Shown: positions 17,647 through 27,653, counted from the first letter of the stretch. The stretch: DNA of 64,000 nt from an uncultured Bradyrhizobium sp. (GCF_936928535.1 NZ_CAKZHY010000173.1:62001-126000), one strand, 5' to 3'. Program-made: numbers and translations. The notes: a model not told the origin generated them from the sequence alone.

Positions 17647-20600
17647 GTGCCGACGACACTCGCGCGCACCTTTGCGGCGTTGAGCGCCATCAATGAAGCG
17701 ATTCTCTACGCGAAATCGCCGGACGAGCTGTACCAGAAGGTCTGCGACGCCGGGTTTTCGAGTGGCGACTTTTTGGCCGTCGCCGTGTTCCTGGTCGAGC
17801 CGGACGGTCAGCGGCTTCGTTTCGCCGCCGGTTGCGGCGACGACATTCCACGGCTGAGCTCGCTCACGATCACCACGGACGCCGGCACACCCGAAGGGTC
17901 GGGCGTCGGTGGCGAGGCATTTCGTAATCAGAAGCTGTGCATCAGCAACGACTATCTGAACGATCCGCGGTCGCTGGCGTGGCGCGCAGGCGCGGCCAGT
18001 GCCCATATCGGTGCGGCTGCGGCGCTGCCGCTGCTCTGCAACGGCAAGAGCGTCGGCGTGCTCTATGTGACCCGCAGCGAAGCCAACTCGCTCAATGAGC
18101 AGATGGTGTCGCTGTTCGAGCGCATGTCGGCCAACGTTTCCTACGCATTGGATCACTTCGCGCGCGAGACCGCGCGGCAGACCAGCGAGCGTGCGACGCG
18201 GCGGCTCAACCGCATGTTCGGCGCGCTCAGTGCCACCAACGAAGCGATCCTGCGCGCCAAATCCGAGCGCGAGCTCTATCAGCTGGTCTGTGACGCCTCC
18301 GTGCACGGCGGCAAGTCGCTCGCGACTTTCGTCCTGCTGCGCGAGCAAAATTCGCACTGGCTCACGCCGGTGGCCGCAACCGGGCAAAATCTCGATCTGA
18401 TCAAGCAGGCGCACTACTCGATCGATCCCGACAATCCTTACGGTCGCGGCATCTCCGGTCAGGTCTTCCGGACGCAGAAGGCGATGGTCGAAGACGACCT
18501 CGTCGGTCGAACCAGGGGAACGACTTGGGAGCAGGCGAACATCAATGCGGGGACGGTCGCGTGCGTCGCCGCGCCGCTGATCAAGCGCGGAACCAGCGTT
18601 GGCGTGATGTTCTTTTTCGTCAGCAAGTCCTGGGCGAAAGACGATGGCATCGTCGCGCTGTTGCTGCGTATGACCGAGAACGTATGCTTTGCGCTCCAGA
18701 ATTTCGATCGCGACGAGGAGAAGGCGGAGATCGCGCGCGAGGAGGAACGCCTGGCGCGCATGTATGCCGCGCTGAGCGCCACCAATGAGGCGATCATCCG
18801 GGCAACGTCGCGCGCCGAGCTGTTCAATCTCGTATGCGAAGCATCCGTGCAGGGCGGCAAGTTCGGGTCGGCGACGATTGCGCTTGCCGAGCCAGCCTCG
18901 GAGCTGCTGCGTGTCGTCGCCTCTGCGGGACCGAATTCCGACGAAGTGCGCAGCCTCAAATTCGCAACGACGGACAAGGTGCCGGAAGGACGAGGCCTGA
19001 CCGGCACGTGTTTCCGCACCGGAAAGCCGTGCCTGACCAACGACCTGCTGTCCGATGAGCGGCTCAAGCCGTGGCACGACAGCGCGCGCCGCACCGGCGT
19101 CAAATCCTCCGCTGTGCTGCCGCTTCTCAACGGCGACCGCACTGAGGGCGTGTTCGTGTTCAATTCGCTCGAGATCGGCACGTTTACGCCCGAGCTGGTC
19201 GAATTGCTGGAACGTCTTGCGCGCAACGTGTCATTCGCCATCGCAAATCTCGACCGCGCCGAGGAGAAGGCGAAGGCCGATAAGCAGCGAGACCGTCTGA
19301 GCGGCATGTTCGCGGCATTGAGCGCCACCAACGAAGCCATCATGCGCGCCGAGACCCGCGAGGAGCTGTTTGACGTCGCCTGTCAGGCGGCCGTGCTCGG
19401 TGACGTGTTTGCCTCGGCCACCATCGGCATTCTCGATGATGCCAGGGAATGCGTCCGCGTCGTCGCGGTGAAAGGGCGCCTCCAGGAAAGGATGACTGGG
19501 CGCACCTGTTGCGTTTCCGCCGATCATCCGGAGGGTCAGGGAATCATCGGGATTTCGCTGCGTACCCGCCGACCAAGCGTCATCAACGATTATCTGAACG
19601 ATCCGCGGTCGGCGCATTGGCATTCCAAGGCGATCGAGGATGGGACGCGGGCCGCTGCAAGCTTCCCCTTACTGCGCGAGGGCCAGGAGCCGATCGGCAT
19701 CCTGTTGTTTCTGGCGCCGGAGGAAGACACGTTCACGCCCGACCTCATCCAGCTCCTGGACCGTCTGGCCGAGAACGTGTCCTTCGCGCTCGACAATTTC
19801 GATCGCGCCGAGGAAAAGGCCCGCACCGAGGCGCAGAAGGAGCGCCTGACGCGCATGTTTGCGGCGCTGAGCGCCACCAACGAAGCCATCATGCGCGCGA
19901 AATCGCGGGCCGAGCTGTTCGACCTCGTCTGCCTCGCCGCATCGAACGGCGCCAAGTTCACCTCGACGACGATCGCGCTCGCCGGCGCCGACAGCGACCA
20001 GCTCGAGATCGTGGCGAGCGCCGGACCGTCGTCGGATACGACGCGCAACGTCCGCCTCTCCATCGACCCCGATCGTCCCGAAGGGCGCGGGATGAGCGGC
20101 ACCGCGTTCCGCACCCGCCAGCCATGCATCAGCAACGACTATCTCAATGACGATCGCGTTCGGGCCTTCCACGCCGTCGTCCGCGGCGACGGCGCGCGGT
20201 CGGGCGCGGCATTCCCGCTCGTCGCGCACGATCAGGCCGTCGGCGTCATGATCTACATGTCGACCGAGCCGGCCACCTTCACGCCGGAGTTCGTCGAGCT
20301 GTTGCAGCGCCTTGCCGACAACGTCTCCTTTGCGATGGAGAACTTCGATCGCGCCGACGAGAAGCATGAGGCCGACGAGCGGATCGAATACCTCGCATCG
20401 CATGACAGCCTCACCGACCTGCCGAATCGGGAGACCTTCAACGGGCTGCTGCGCGGAGCGATCGACGAAGCCCAGCGCCGCGATCACCATTTCGCATTGC
20501 TGTTCATCGATCTCGACCGATTCAAGGTCATAAACGATTCGCTCGGGCACGAGGCAGGCGACCTGCTTCTGCTCGAGGTCGCGAACCGCTTGCGCAATGC

Positions 20601-21759
20601 GCTGCGGGCGAGCGACGTGGTGGCGCGGCTCGGCGGCGACGAGTTCGTGGTGATCCTTGATCAGTGCGGCCAGATTGACGATGTCCAGTGCATCGCGACC
20701 GAGTTGCTCGCCGTGCTCGCCGAGCCCATGGAGCTCGCCGGCCACGAGTGCCACACCACGGCGTCGATTGGTATCGCGATGTATCCGGCCAACGGTGCCG
20801 ATGCACAGACGCTGACCAAGAATGCCGACATGGCGATGTATCTCGCCAAGGAAGACGGCAAGAACGGCTATCGCTTCTTCTCCAAGGAAGTGAAGACGCA
20901 GTCGATCGAACGGCTGTCGCTCGAAAGCGCGCTGCGCCGCGCGCTGGAGCGCGAGCAGTTCTCGCTGCACTATCAGCCCAAGGTCGACATGGAGACGGGG
21001 CAGATCACCGGTGTGGAAGCGCTGCTCCGCTGGAATCATCCAGATCTCGGCAGCGTCTCGCCGGCGCAGTTCATCCCGCTTGCGGAAGAAACCGGCTTGA
21101 TCGTGCCGATCGGCCGCTGGGTGCTGAACGAAGCCTGCGCGCAGGCGATGGCCTGGCAGCGGCGCGGCCTGCTGCCGCTGTCGATGGCGGTGAACCTGTC
21201 GCCGCGGCAGTTCGCGGACGAGCATCTGTTGCAGGACGTCGACGAAGCCCTGGCGGCCTCCGGCATGTCGCCGGTGCTGCTCCAGCTGGAAGTCACCGAG
21301 AGCATGATGATGCGCAATGTCGGTCGTGCGCTCAAGGTGCTCGACGCCATCCAGAGCCGCGGCATCCGCTTGGCAATCGACGATTTCGGCACCGGCTATT
21401 CGTCGATGTCGCTGATGAAGCATTTCCCGATCGACACCATCAAGATCGACCGCTCTTTCGTGCGCGACCTGCCGCAGGATTCGGAGGATCAGGCGATCGC
21501 GCAGGCGATCATCAGTATGGGCAAGGCGCTCGGCATGACCGTGGTGGCCGAGGGCGTCGAGAACGCCGAGCAGGAGGCTTTCCTGCGCACCCATGGCTGC
21601 GACGAGATGCAGGGCTTCCTGATCTCCAAGCCGCTGCCGGCGAAGCAGATGGCCGAGCTGTTGCGGCCGATGGAGCTGGCGGTCTCGCCGCCGATCCAGC
21701 CGGAGACGGATCCGGTCGTGGACGACGCGGGACTGGTGTTGAAGCGCGCCGTCGTCTGA
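17647..21759 (+). CDS. Five-GAF, GGDEF and EAL c-di-GMP signalling protein
   Basis: 1370-residue cytoplasmic protein with no predicted membrane span. Five tandem GAF units start near residues 1, 184, 366, 547 and 729, a strikingly regular period of about 182. Each opens with a variant of RMFAALSATNEAIMRAKS and most carry CISNDYLNDPRS-like text. A GGDEF domain follows from about 910: GGDEF itself is intact at 996-1000, and an RASD motif exactly five residues upstream fits the product-inhibition I-site. The EAL domain begins near 1090 with EALLRW, NLSPRQF, EVTES, DDFGTGYSS and AEGVE, the usual catalytic residues. It may both make and degrade c-di-GMP in response to several ligands. GTG start at 17647. 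Confidence 0.93.
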   Translation: MPTTLARTFAALSAINEAILYAKSPDELYQKVCDAGFSSGDFLAVAVFLVEPDGQRLRFAAGCGDDIPRLSSLTITTDAGTPEGSGVGGEAFRNQKLCISNDYLNDPRSLAWRAGAASAHIGAAAALPLLCNGKSVGVLYVTRSEANSLNEQMVSLFERMSANVSYALDHFARETARQTSERATRRLNRMFGALSATNEAILRAKSERELYQLVCDASVHGGKSLATFVLLREQNSHWLTPVAATGQNLDLIKQAHYSIDPDNPYGRGISGQVFRTQKAMVEDDLVGRTRGTTWEQANINAGTVACVAAPLIKRGTSVGVMFFFVSKSWAKDDGIVALLLRMTENVCFALQNFDRDEEKAEIAREEERLARMYAALSATNEAIIRATSRAELFNLVCEASVQGGKFGSATIALAEPASELLRVVASAGPNSDEVRSLKFATTDKVPEGRGLTGTCFRTGKPCLTNDLLSDERLKPWHDSARRTGVKSSAVLPLLNGDRTEGVFVFNSLEIGTFTPELVELLERLARNVSFAIANLDRAEEKAKADKQRDRLSGMFAALSATNEAIMRAETREELFDVACQAAVLGDVFASATIGILDDARECVRVVAVKGRLQERMTGRTCCVSADHPEGQGIIGISLRTRRPSVINDYLNDPRSAHWHSKAIEDGTRAAASFPLLREGQEPIGILLFLAPEEDTFTPDLIQLLDRLAENVSFALDNFDRAEEKARTEAQKERLTRMFAALSATNEAIMRAKSRAELFDLVCLAASNGAKFTSTTIALAGADSDQLEIVASAGPSSDTTRNVRLSIDPDRPEGRGMSGTAFRTRQPCISNDYLNDDRVRAFHAVVRGDGARSGAAFPLVAHDQAVGVMIYMSTEPATFTPEFVELLQRLADNVSFAMENFDRADEKHEADERIEYLASHDSLTDLPNRETFNGLLRGAIDEAQRRDHHFALLFIDLDRFKVINDSLGHEAGDLLLLEVANRLRNALRASDVVARLGGDEFVVILDQCGQIDDVQCIATELLAVLAEPMELAGHECHTTASIGIAMYPANGADAQTLTKNADMAMYLAKEDGKNGYRFFSKEVKTQSIERLSLESALRRALEREQFSLHYQPKVDMETGQITGVEALLRWNHPDLGSVSPAQFIPLAEETGLIVPIGRWVLNEACAQAMAWQRRGLLPLSMAVNLSPRQFADEHLLQDVDEALAASGMSPVLLQLEVTESMMMRNVGRALKVLDAIQSRGIRLAIDDFGTGYSSMSLMKHFPIDTIKIDRSFVRDLPQDSEDQAIAQAIISMGKALGMTVVAEGVENAEQEAFLRTHGCDEMQGFLISKPLPAKQMAELLRPMELAVSPPIQPETDPVVDDAGLVLKRAVV

Positions 21760-21786
21760 CGGCTGCTCAGCGCGACCTGCGGGGCG

Positions 21787-22602
21787 CTATGCGTCTCGGC
21801 GATTGAATGGCCGGTTGCGGCTGAACAGAAGATAGATCGCGCGCGGATTGGTGGTCAGATAGCGCCAGAACAGGCGGCGCGGCTCGAGCCAGGTCCGCCA
21901 GGCCCATTCAAGCCCGGCCCTCTGCATCCATCGCGGCGCGCGGGAGCGGCTGCCCGACAGGAAGTTGAACAGGCCGCCCGACGTCTTGATGACGCCGACA
22001 TTGGTCAGCAGCGGCGTGTATTCCTCGACAAAAGCCTGCTCGTTGGGCACGCCGAGCGCGACCCACAGGAAATCGGGCGCAAGCGCGTTGATCTCGTCGA
22101 CCTTGGCGCGCAGCGCCTCGCCATGGAGATAGCCATGGCTGTGCCCGACGATCTTGAGCCTCGGATACATGTTCTGGACGCGCCTGACGGCCGCGGCGTT
22201 CTCCTCCTCGCTGGCGCCGAGCATGTAGAAGGTGCGACCGCTCACCTCCGCCTTGCGCGCGACGACATGGAACAGGTCGGTCGTGGCAACGCGCTCGGGC
22301 AACGGAAACCAGGACTGCAGCTTCGAGGCTGCCACCAGCGGCTGGCCGTCGGCATTGATCAGATCGGCGGCGCGGAACAGGCGCTCGGTCTGCGGCTCGG
22401 TCGAGCAGCGCGCCAGCACCTCGCCATTGGCAGAGGTCAGGAACAGCGGGCGGCTGATGCGGTGACGTTGATCGGTCGCCTCGATCATGAAGTCGGCGGT
22501 TGCTTCCAGGTCGAGTGCGGCCATGCGCAGGCCACCGACGGTGATCCGGGGCACTTCGGCGGTTGCGGCCCGACCTTCAAGATTGACGCGGCGCTCAAGC
22601 AT
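21787..22602 (-). CDS. WecG/TagA/CpsF-family glycosyltransferase
   Basis: 271-residue GT26-type enzyme. The family adds N-acetylmannosaminuronic acid, glucose or related sugars to lipid-linked precursors at the cytoplasmic face. Recognisable motifs are LTSANGEVLARCS, LINADGQPLVAASKLQ, the FYMLGASEEENAAAV strand-helix and LAPDFLWVALGVPNEQAF. It overlaps the end of the exoP-like gene by eight bases, so it is translated from the same message. It probably contributes one sugar to the exopolysaccharide repeat unit made by this locus. Confidence 0.88.
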   Translation of the reverse strand: MLERRVNLEGRAATAEVPRITVGGLRMAALDLEATADFMIEATDQRHRISRPLFLTSANGEVLARCSTEPQTERLFRAADLINADGQPLVAASKLQSWFPLPERVATTDLFHVVARKAEVSGRTFYMLGASEEENAAAVRRVQNMYPRLKIVGHSHGYLHGEALRAKVDEINALAPDFLWVALGVPNEQAFVEEYTPLLTNVGVIKTSGGLFNFLSGSRSRAPRWMQRAGLEWAWRTWLEPRRLFWRYLTTNPRAIYLLFSRNRPFNRRDA

Positions 22603-24886
22603 ATTGTTTGCCTCGCTGGCGCGTTTGGGTTGCCGGGGTGAGCTCGTCGAGCACGACGCCGACGAGCTTGCGCTGAGCGGAACCGAGCGCGGTCAGGATC
22701 TCTTCCATGCTGTCGTTGATATCGAGGCTGGTCGGCAGCACCGCCACCAGCGCGTCGGTGCCGTCGAGCAGCTTGCGGCCGGCGGCCGAGAGCGGCATCG
22801 CGGGGCCGTCGAGAATGACGAGGTCATAACCGCCGGCCGCGCGCGCCTGCGCGATGGCCTTGCGTATGGCGTCGGCGGCCTTGCCGGCATCGGTCTCGGT
22901 CGCCGGCAGCACCGAGATGCCGTTCACGGTCTTGATCTCGCGCGTGGCCCTGCCGCCGATCGAGAGCCAGCCCACCTTGCCGGCTTCGGCCTTGCCCGGA
23001 TGTTTGACCTTGCTCGAGAGTGCGTGCGCTTGATGATCGGCATCGATCATCAGCACGCGGCTGCCGTCGCGCGCGGCGGCGAGCGCGAAATTCAGCGCGG
23101 TCACGCTACGCGCCGAGGTCGGGCCGGCCCCGACGAGCGCGATCACCGGCATCGTCTTGCCGTCGGTGCGGCGCGCCATCGCCGCGCGCATGTCGCGCAG
23201 CGCGTTGAGCAGCGTCGTCAACGGGAATCCGGGACGAAGCGTCGGCCAGCCGAGGCGGGTCAGGTCGACGCCACTGCCGGTTGCGAGAATGGCGCCAAGC
23301 GTGCGGATCACGTCCGCCTCCTGCAGCCGGGCGATCAGTGGCTTCTCGACCAGCGCAAGCACGGTTGGAGGCGCGGCGGCTTCGACCTGGGGCTTCGCAA
23401 CGTCAGGCTCAGGTTTGCGCTCGCGGCGGCTCGGTTCGGGTGCGGTCGCACCGCTGATCAGATGCTCGGCCGCGACGAACCAGAAGGCGGCGGCAAGCCC
23501 ACCGAACATGAAGCCGATCATCGCGAATAGACTCATGCCCGGCGGGAACGAGCGGCGCTGCGGCACCGTGGCCTCGCCGATGACGCGGGCCGCCGAGGTG
23601 TTCAGGGTCTCCTGTTCCTCGGTCTCGCGCGAGCGCTTGAGGAAGGACTGATAGACGTCGCGACTGGCGTCGGCCTCGCGCTCGAGCTCGCGCAGGCGCA
23701 CGGCCGCCTGGCTGAGCTGCAGGCTCTGCCGCTTCTGCACCTCCAGCGCACGATTGAGCGAGGCTTCGTAGTCGCGGGCGCGGGTCAGGTCGTTCTTGGC
23801 CGACAGCGCGAAACGGTCGATCTCTTCGCTGATGGTGCGCTTGAGGTCCTCGACCTGCTTCTCGGTCTGCCGCAACGCCGGGTGGCGCGGGCCGAGCTCG
23901 GCGGTCTGCTCAGCATATTTCTTGCGGGCATCGGCATATTGCGCGCGCAGGTTTGCGATCGTCGGCGATTGCAGCGCTTCGGGGATGGCGCCCGCATCGG
24001 CGGCGGTCCGCTTGTTCGCCTCGATCTGGTCCAGCCGCGCCTGCGCGTCCATCGTCGCCGCGCGGGCCGCGGACAGCCGCTGGTTGCTGGAAGAGAGCTG
24101 CTGATCGGAGATCAGCGAATCCTGGGTGCCGACGAAATTGTTTTGGGCCTTGTAGGTGGCGAGCGCGGTCTCGGCATTGCGCAGCCGCTCGCGCAGCTCC
24201 TTCAGGCGGCCCGACAATTCGCTGGTCGCGCGCCGTGCCGCCAGGGCCTGGGAGTTGCGCGACTCCGTGAGGTAGGCGTTGGTCAGCGTGTTGGCGAGCA
24301 TCGCCGCCTTCGCCGGATCGGTGGACCAGACCTCGATGTCGACGATGAAGCTCTTGTCGGTCTTGCGGATCGTGATGTGCTTGTTCAGCGCGTCGAGCGC
24401 GGCGAGCTGCACCTCCTTGGTTTCCGCAGCCGTGGGCGCGTGGAGCTGCAGGCCGATCAGGCCAAGCAGCGAGGAGGCAAGAGTCTGGCTGCTGCCACCG
24501 CCGAATTCCGGATCCTTGTCGAGACCCGCCTGCTGGATCACCTGCAGCAGCACGTTGTTGGAGGTGATCAGGCGCGCCTGGCTCTCCACCAGCATGGACA
24601 TGCCGGAGACGTCCTGGGCGCGCGGCGTGAGCTCGCGATCGACGAGCTGGAGTTCGCGCGGATCGACATAAAGCTGGGCGGTTGCGGTGTAGCGAGGTGT
24701 CAGGCTCTTGCCGACGGCGACGGCGAGGCACGCGCCGATGAGCGCCGCGGAGGCAATTGCAATCTTGCGCCGCCACAGCAAATTGGCGAGCTCCAGCACG
24801 CTGAAGCCGGTCTCTGATTTTCGCTGCGGGGCTTCCGACGCGGTCGGATTTCTGGCCCGATCAATCGGCTGGTTATAGTCAAGCAT
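22595..24886 (-). CDS. Wzc/ExoP-like chain-length determinant with altered kinase domain
   Basis: 763-residue inner-membrane protein controlling polymer length and export. Order of parts: Wzz-type first span near residues 38-58 (IASAALIGACLAVAVG), long periplasmic coiled coil, second span near residue 465 (FAMIGFMFGGLAAAFWFV), then a cytoplasmic BY-kinase-like domain. The P-loop, normally GEGKS/T, reads GAGPTSARSVTALNF, so the phosphate-binding GK pair is missing, whereas Walker A' VLMIDAD is kept. The C-terminus has a single tyrosine instead of a tyrosine cluster. Kinase activity is therefore doubtful. It overlaps the WecG-type gene by 8 bases. Confidence 0.88.
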   Translation of the reverse strand: MLDYNQPIDRARNPTASEAPQRKSETGFSVLELANLLWRRKIAIASAALIGACLAVAVGKSLTPRYTATAQLYVDPRELQLVDRELTPRAQDVSGMSMLVESQARLITSNNVLLQVIQQAGLDKDPEFGGGSSQTLASSLLGLIGLQLHAPTAAETKEVQLAALDALNKHITIRKTDKSFIVDIEVWSTDPAKAAMLANTLTNAYLTESRNSQALAARRATSELSGRLKELRERLRNAETALATYKAQNNFVGTQDSLISDQQLSSSNQRLSAARAATMDAQARLDQIEANKRTAADAGAIPEALQSPTIANLRAQYADARKKYAEQTAELGPRHPALRQTEKQVEDLKRTISEEIDRFALSAKNDLTRARDYEASLNRALEVQKRQSLQLSQAAVRLRELEREADASRDVYQSFLKRSRETEEQETLNTSAARVIGEATVPQRRSFPPGMSLFAMIGFMFGGLAAAFWFVAAEHLISGATAPEPSRRERKPEPDVAKPQVEAAAPPTVLALVEKPLIARLQEADVIRTLGAILATGSGVDLTRLGWPTLRPGFPLTTLLNALRDMRAAMARRTDGKTMPVIALVGAGPTSARSVTALNFALAAARDGSRVLMIDADHQAHALSSKVKHPGKAEAGKVGWLSIGGRATREIKTVNGISVLPATETDAGKAADAIRKAIAQARAAGGYDLVILDGPAMPLSAAGRKLLDGTDALVAVLPTSLDINDSMEEILTALGSAQRKLVGVVLDELTPATQTRQRGKQYA

Positions 24887-25641
24887 AGTCCCCAGCTTTC
24901 ATTCCAACGGTCGCGGGCTGAGGGGTTAGTCTTCGCTTTACGCCTCGCACCGGGGATATAGGCGCGCAATCAACGCAACAAGGAAAATTAACCATACTCA
25001 TTGAGGGACTATTCACCGAAATGGCAAACAAAGCGTTTAAGCGCTGGCCGCCATTTGCCGCGTCCTTGTGCCGCTCCGGTGTCGGCAGCCTCCCAGTGAT
25101 TAACAGTTCGTTACCGTGCCCATCCAGCGGCGCGCGCGCGTCCAGCATCGCAGCGTGATGGCCAGGTTGCGCGCGCACGGCTTCAGGCCTGTCGCTGGGT
25201 GATGTGATCGTCGCCGTGGCGGACGAACTCGATCGTGGCCGACTTGCTCATATTTTCCAACCGCGCTTGTTCGACTTAAATTTACAGGAAAAATCTCTCG
25301 ACCCCGAAGAGCAAATCTGATGCCGCGGGGCATCACCGGTCACGGTGCTTACAGGCGAGTTAATCGGACCCCACGTTAACTACGGCATCGTCCATCCCAG
25401 CGCTGATGGCGCGGGGTGGACTGCGAATTGCAGTGTCACGCGCGAAGGAATTCGCCGGGAAACACGCGAAAACGGTCAAGCGCATGATAGGACGCCTCAC
25501 CGCCGCGACATCGTTGTCGCGGTGCATTTCGATCACGCGGGCAGGCCGCTCATTCCGGGACGCATCTGTCCCGTGCGGCCGTGCCGTCGCGGGACAGTGG
25601 ACGCAGGGCTTTCTCAACATATCTGAGGCATTGAGAGCGCA
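24887..25641. other. 755-base gap between divergent exopolysaccharide genes
   Basis: No convincing gene was found. Several short frames of 60-140 codons are open on both strands but lack family resemblance and good ribosome binding sites. A 22-codon frame on the minus strand (25184-25251, product starting MSKSATIEFVRHGDDH) has a weak GGTTGGAA box and is only a possibility. The region is richer in A+T at 24960-25030 and 25250-25290 than the flanking genes and should carry the promoters for the exoP-like gene and the glycosyltransferase. Confidence 0.4.
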
Positions 25642-26670
25642 ATGACGCTGATCCCGACAGATTTGTCCGCCAGCCGGATCTCTGATGCCGTGCGCGATCC
25701 CAACAGGGAGATCGCGGCGAGTTCGCGCGTCATCGACCTCTCGGTCGGCATCGTCGTCTGCATTCCCTGCTTCCGCCGGCCCGACCACCTGCGGCTGACG
25801 CTGGATTCACTGGTCAATCAGCGCACTCCGCGCTCCTTCGCGGTGGTCATGGTCGAGAACGATGCCGCGGCACGCGCGAGCGCTCCGGTGGCGGCGGAAT
25901 ATCTCGCCGACGGCAAACTCCAGGGCATCTGTCTGGTCGAGAAGCGGCAGGGCAATTGCCAGGCGATCAACGCCGCGTTCGAGACGGCGCAGGCGGTGTT
26001 CCCCGCCGCGACCCGCTTCCTGATGATCGACGACGACGAGATCGCTTCGCCCGATTGGCTCGAGCTGATGGTTCGCACGGCGGAAGCGACTGGCGCCGAC
26101 ATTGTCGGCGGACCGGTGCTGCCGGTGTTTGACGATGACAGCCAGCCCTGGCTGGCGCGCCATCCCGCCTTCTGTCCTGCCTACGATTACACCGGTGCCG
26201 TGCCGCTGATCTACGGCTGCGGCAATTGCCTGATCACGCGTGCGGCGTTCGAGCGGCTCGGTAGCCCCGCCTTCGATCTGCAATTCAATTTTCTCGGCGG
26301 CGGCGATTGCGACTTCTTCAATCGTGGCCGCGACGCCGGCATGGTCTTCCACTGGACCGCGGAAGCCGTGATCGCCGAGACCGTGTCGCATAACCGCACG
26401 AGCTTTGGCTGGATCGCCAGGCGCAGCCTGCGCATCGGCGTGATCAATTACCGTGTGCACGTCAAGGCCGCGCGCGGTACGGCAGCGCGGGCGCGCTTGT
26501 TCGCGCAGGCGCTGGCGCGGTTGCCACTATCGCTGGTTCGCTCCGCTCGACTGCTGACGTCAGCGAAAGCCGTGGTCGCGATGCATCCCGTCCTGATGGC
26601 TGTCGGATCTGCGCTTGCGGCTTTTGGCTACAACCCGAAGCCTTACGAGGCTTCGAAGATCGTTTCCTGA
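25642..26670 (+). CDS. Family 2 glycosyltransferase
   Basis: 342-residue GT-A-fold enzyme that transfers a sugar from a nucleotide donor during exopolysaccharide assembly. The nucleotide-binding start VGIVVCIPCFRRPDHLRLTL and the metal-binding DDDE in FLMIDDDEIASPDW are clear, followed by the GCGNCLITRAAFERLG and GGGDCDFFNR acceptor-side segments. It reads away from the exoP-like operon and converges on the next glycosyltransferase. The sugar is unknown. Confidence 0.88.
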   Translation: MTLIPTDLSASRISDAVRDPNREIAASSRVIDLSVGIVVCIPCFRRPDHLRLTLDSLVNQRTPRSFAVVMVENDAAARASAPVAAEYLADGKLQGICLVEKRQGNCQAINAAFETAQAVFPAATRFLMIDDDEIASPDWLELMVRTAEATGADIVGGPVLPVFDDDSQPWLARHPAFCPAYDYTGAVPLIYGCGNCLITRAAFERLGSPAFDLQFNFLGGGDCDFFNRGRDAGMVFHWTAEAVIAETVSHNRTSFGWIARRSLRIGVINYRVHVKAARGTAARARLFAQALARLPLSLVRSARLLTSAKAVVAMHPVLMAVGSALAAFGYNPKPYEASKIVS

Positions 26671-26681
26671 CGCGTCAGTCG

Positions 26682-27653
26682 CTAGATACCGACATAGGAA
26701 AGCGCGATCTTGATCGCGGACCGCGGCATCGCCTTGAGCGATCGCTGCCCGACCATGCCGAGATAGGCAAGCGCCTCGCGATGGCGCCCGAAGCGGACGG
26801 CCTGCGTCGCGGCATAGGTGACGAGATGGATCTCGGCCGCTTGCCGCAGCCGCGCGGCCGTGCCTGACGGCAGCTTGCCGAGGATGAGTTCGTCATCGAA
26901 CACGCGCTCCACCGCCGGGAAGAAGTCCTGCGGCGTCCGCACGGCCGCATTCATCGTATTGGCCGTGTGCAACCGATAATCGAGCAGAAGCTTGGGCACA
27001 TAGGCGAACTCGCCTGTTGCGGCGAGCCGGCACCAGCAGTGCCAGTCCTCGCAATAGCGCAGTGAAACGTCGAAGCCGCCGGCGGCGCGGAAAGCATCGG
27101 TGCGGACCAGCATGATGCCGCCATTGACGATGAAATTGCCGCTGGTGAGCCGCTCGAGCACGTTGCCTGAGGGCTTGAGGCGTCCCTTCAGCAGATCGCG
27201 CCGGCCGATCGTTCGTCCGTTGCTGTCGATGGTGTTGTAGTCGCCATAGACCAGGACCGCCCGCGGCGCGGTCCTGGCCGCCGCCAGCAAGGTCGTCACG
27301 GCCTCGGGCCGCAGCCGATCATCCGCATCGAGGAAGACTAGCCAGTCACCGCGCGCATTGCGGGCCCCTAAGTTGCGCGCGGCCGACACGCCGCTGGAAT
27401 CGTTGCGCATCAGGCGCAGGCGCGGATCGCTGAAGGCGCCGACGATGGCCTCGGTGCCGTCGGTCGAGCCGTCGTCGACGACGATGATCTCGATGACGTC
27501 GCCCTGCGCGAGCGCGCTATCGATGGTTTCGCCGATATAGGCCGCGGCATTCTTCGCGGGGATGACGACGGACACCGCAGGCGACGCCGGGCGCGCATCC
27601 ACCGCCGCTGGCGCGGCAGTCGGTAGGTCGAGCGTGGCATCGGCGAGGGGCAA
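26682..27653 (-). CDS. Family 2 glycosyltransferase
   Basis: 323-residue GT2 enzyme, minus strand, convergent with the previous glycosyltransferase. Motifs: VSVVIPAKNAAAYIGETIDS (nucleotide-binding strand), IIVVDDGSTDGTEAI, the DXD in WLVFLDADDRLRPEA, and the acceptor segment NGGIMLVRTDAFRAAGGFD followed by EDWHCWCRLA. These correspond to EpsE/WaaE-type transferases acting on exopolysaccharide or lipopolysaccharide. The alternation of strands among the glycosyltransferase genes here suggests several separate transcription units. Confidence 0.88.
   Translation of the reverse strand: MPLADATLDLPTAAPAAVDARPASPAVSVVIPAKNAAAYIGETIDSALAQGDVIEIIVVDDGSTDGTEAIVGAFSDPRLRLMRNDSSGVSAARNLGARNARGDWLVFLDADDRLRPEAVTTLLAAARTAPRAVLVYGDYNTIDSNGRTIGRRDLLKGRLKPSGNVLERLTSGNFIVNGGIMLVRTDAFRAAGGFDVSLRYCEDWHCWCRLAATGEFAYVPKLLLDYRLHTANTMNAAVRTPQDFFPAVERVFDDELILGKLPSGTAARLRQAAEIHLVTYAATQAVRFGRHREALAYLGMVGQRSLKAMPRSAIKIALSYVGI

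Noticed and set aside
17647..20370. Five near-regular repeats as a possible assembly error
   Set aside because: The units differ at many positions and keep the reading frame over 2.7 kb, so they are diverged real repeats.
19669..21594. 641-codon minus-strand frame opposite the GGDEF-EAL region
   Set aside because: Shadow of the GC-rich coding strand; no family resemblance, while the plus strand has complete motifs.
25345..25626. 93-codon frame in the exopolysaccharide gap
   Set aside because: No ribosome binding site, no family likeness, and other frames of similar length overlap it on both strands.
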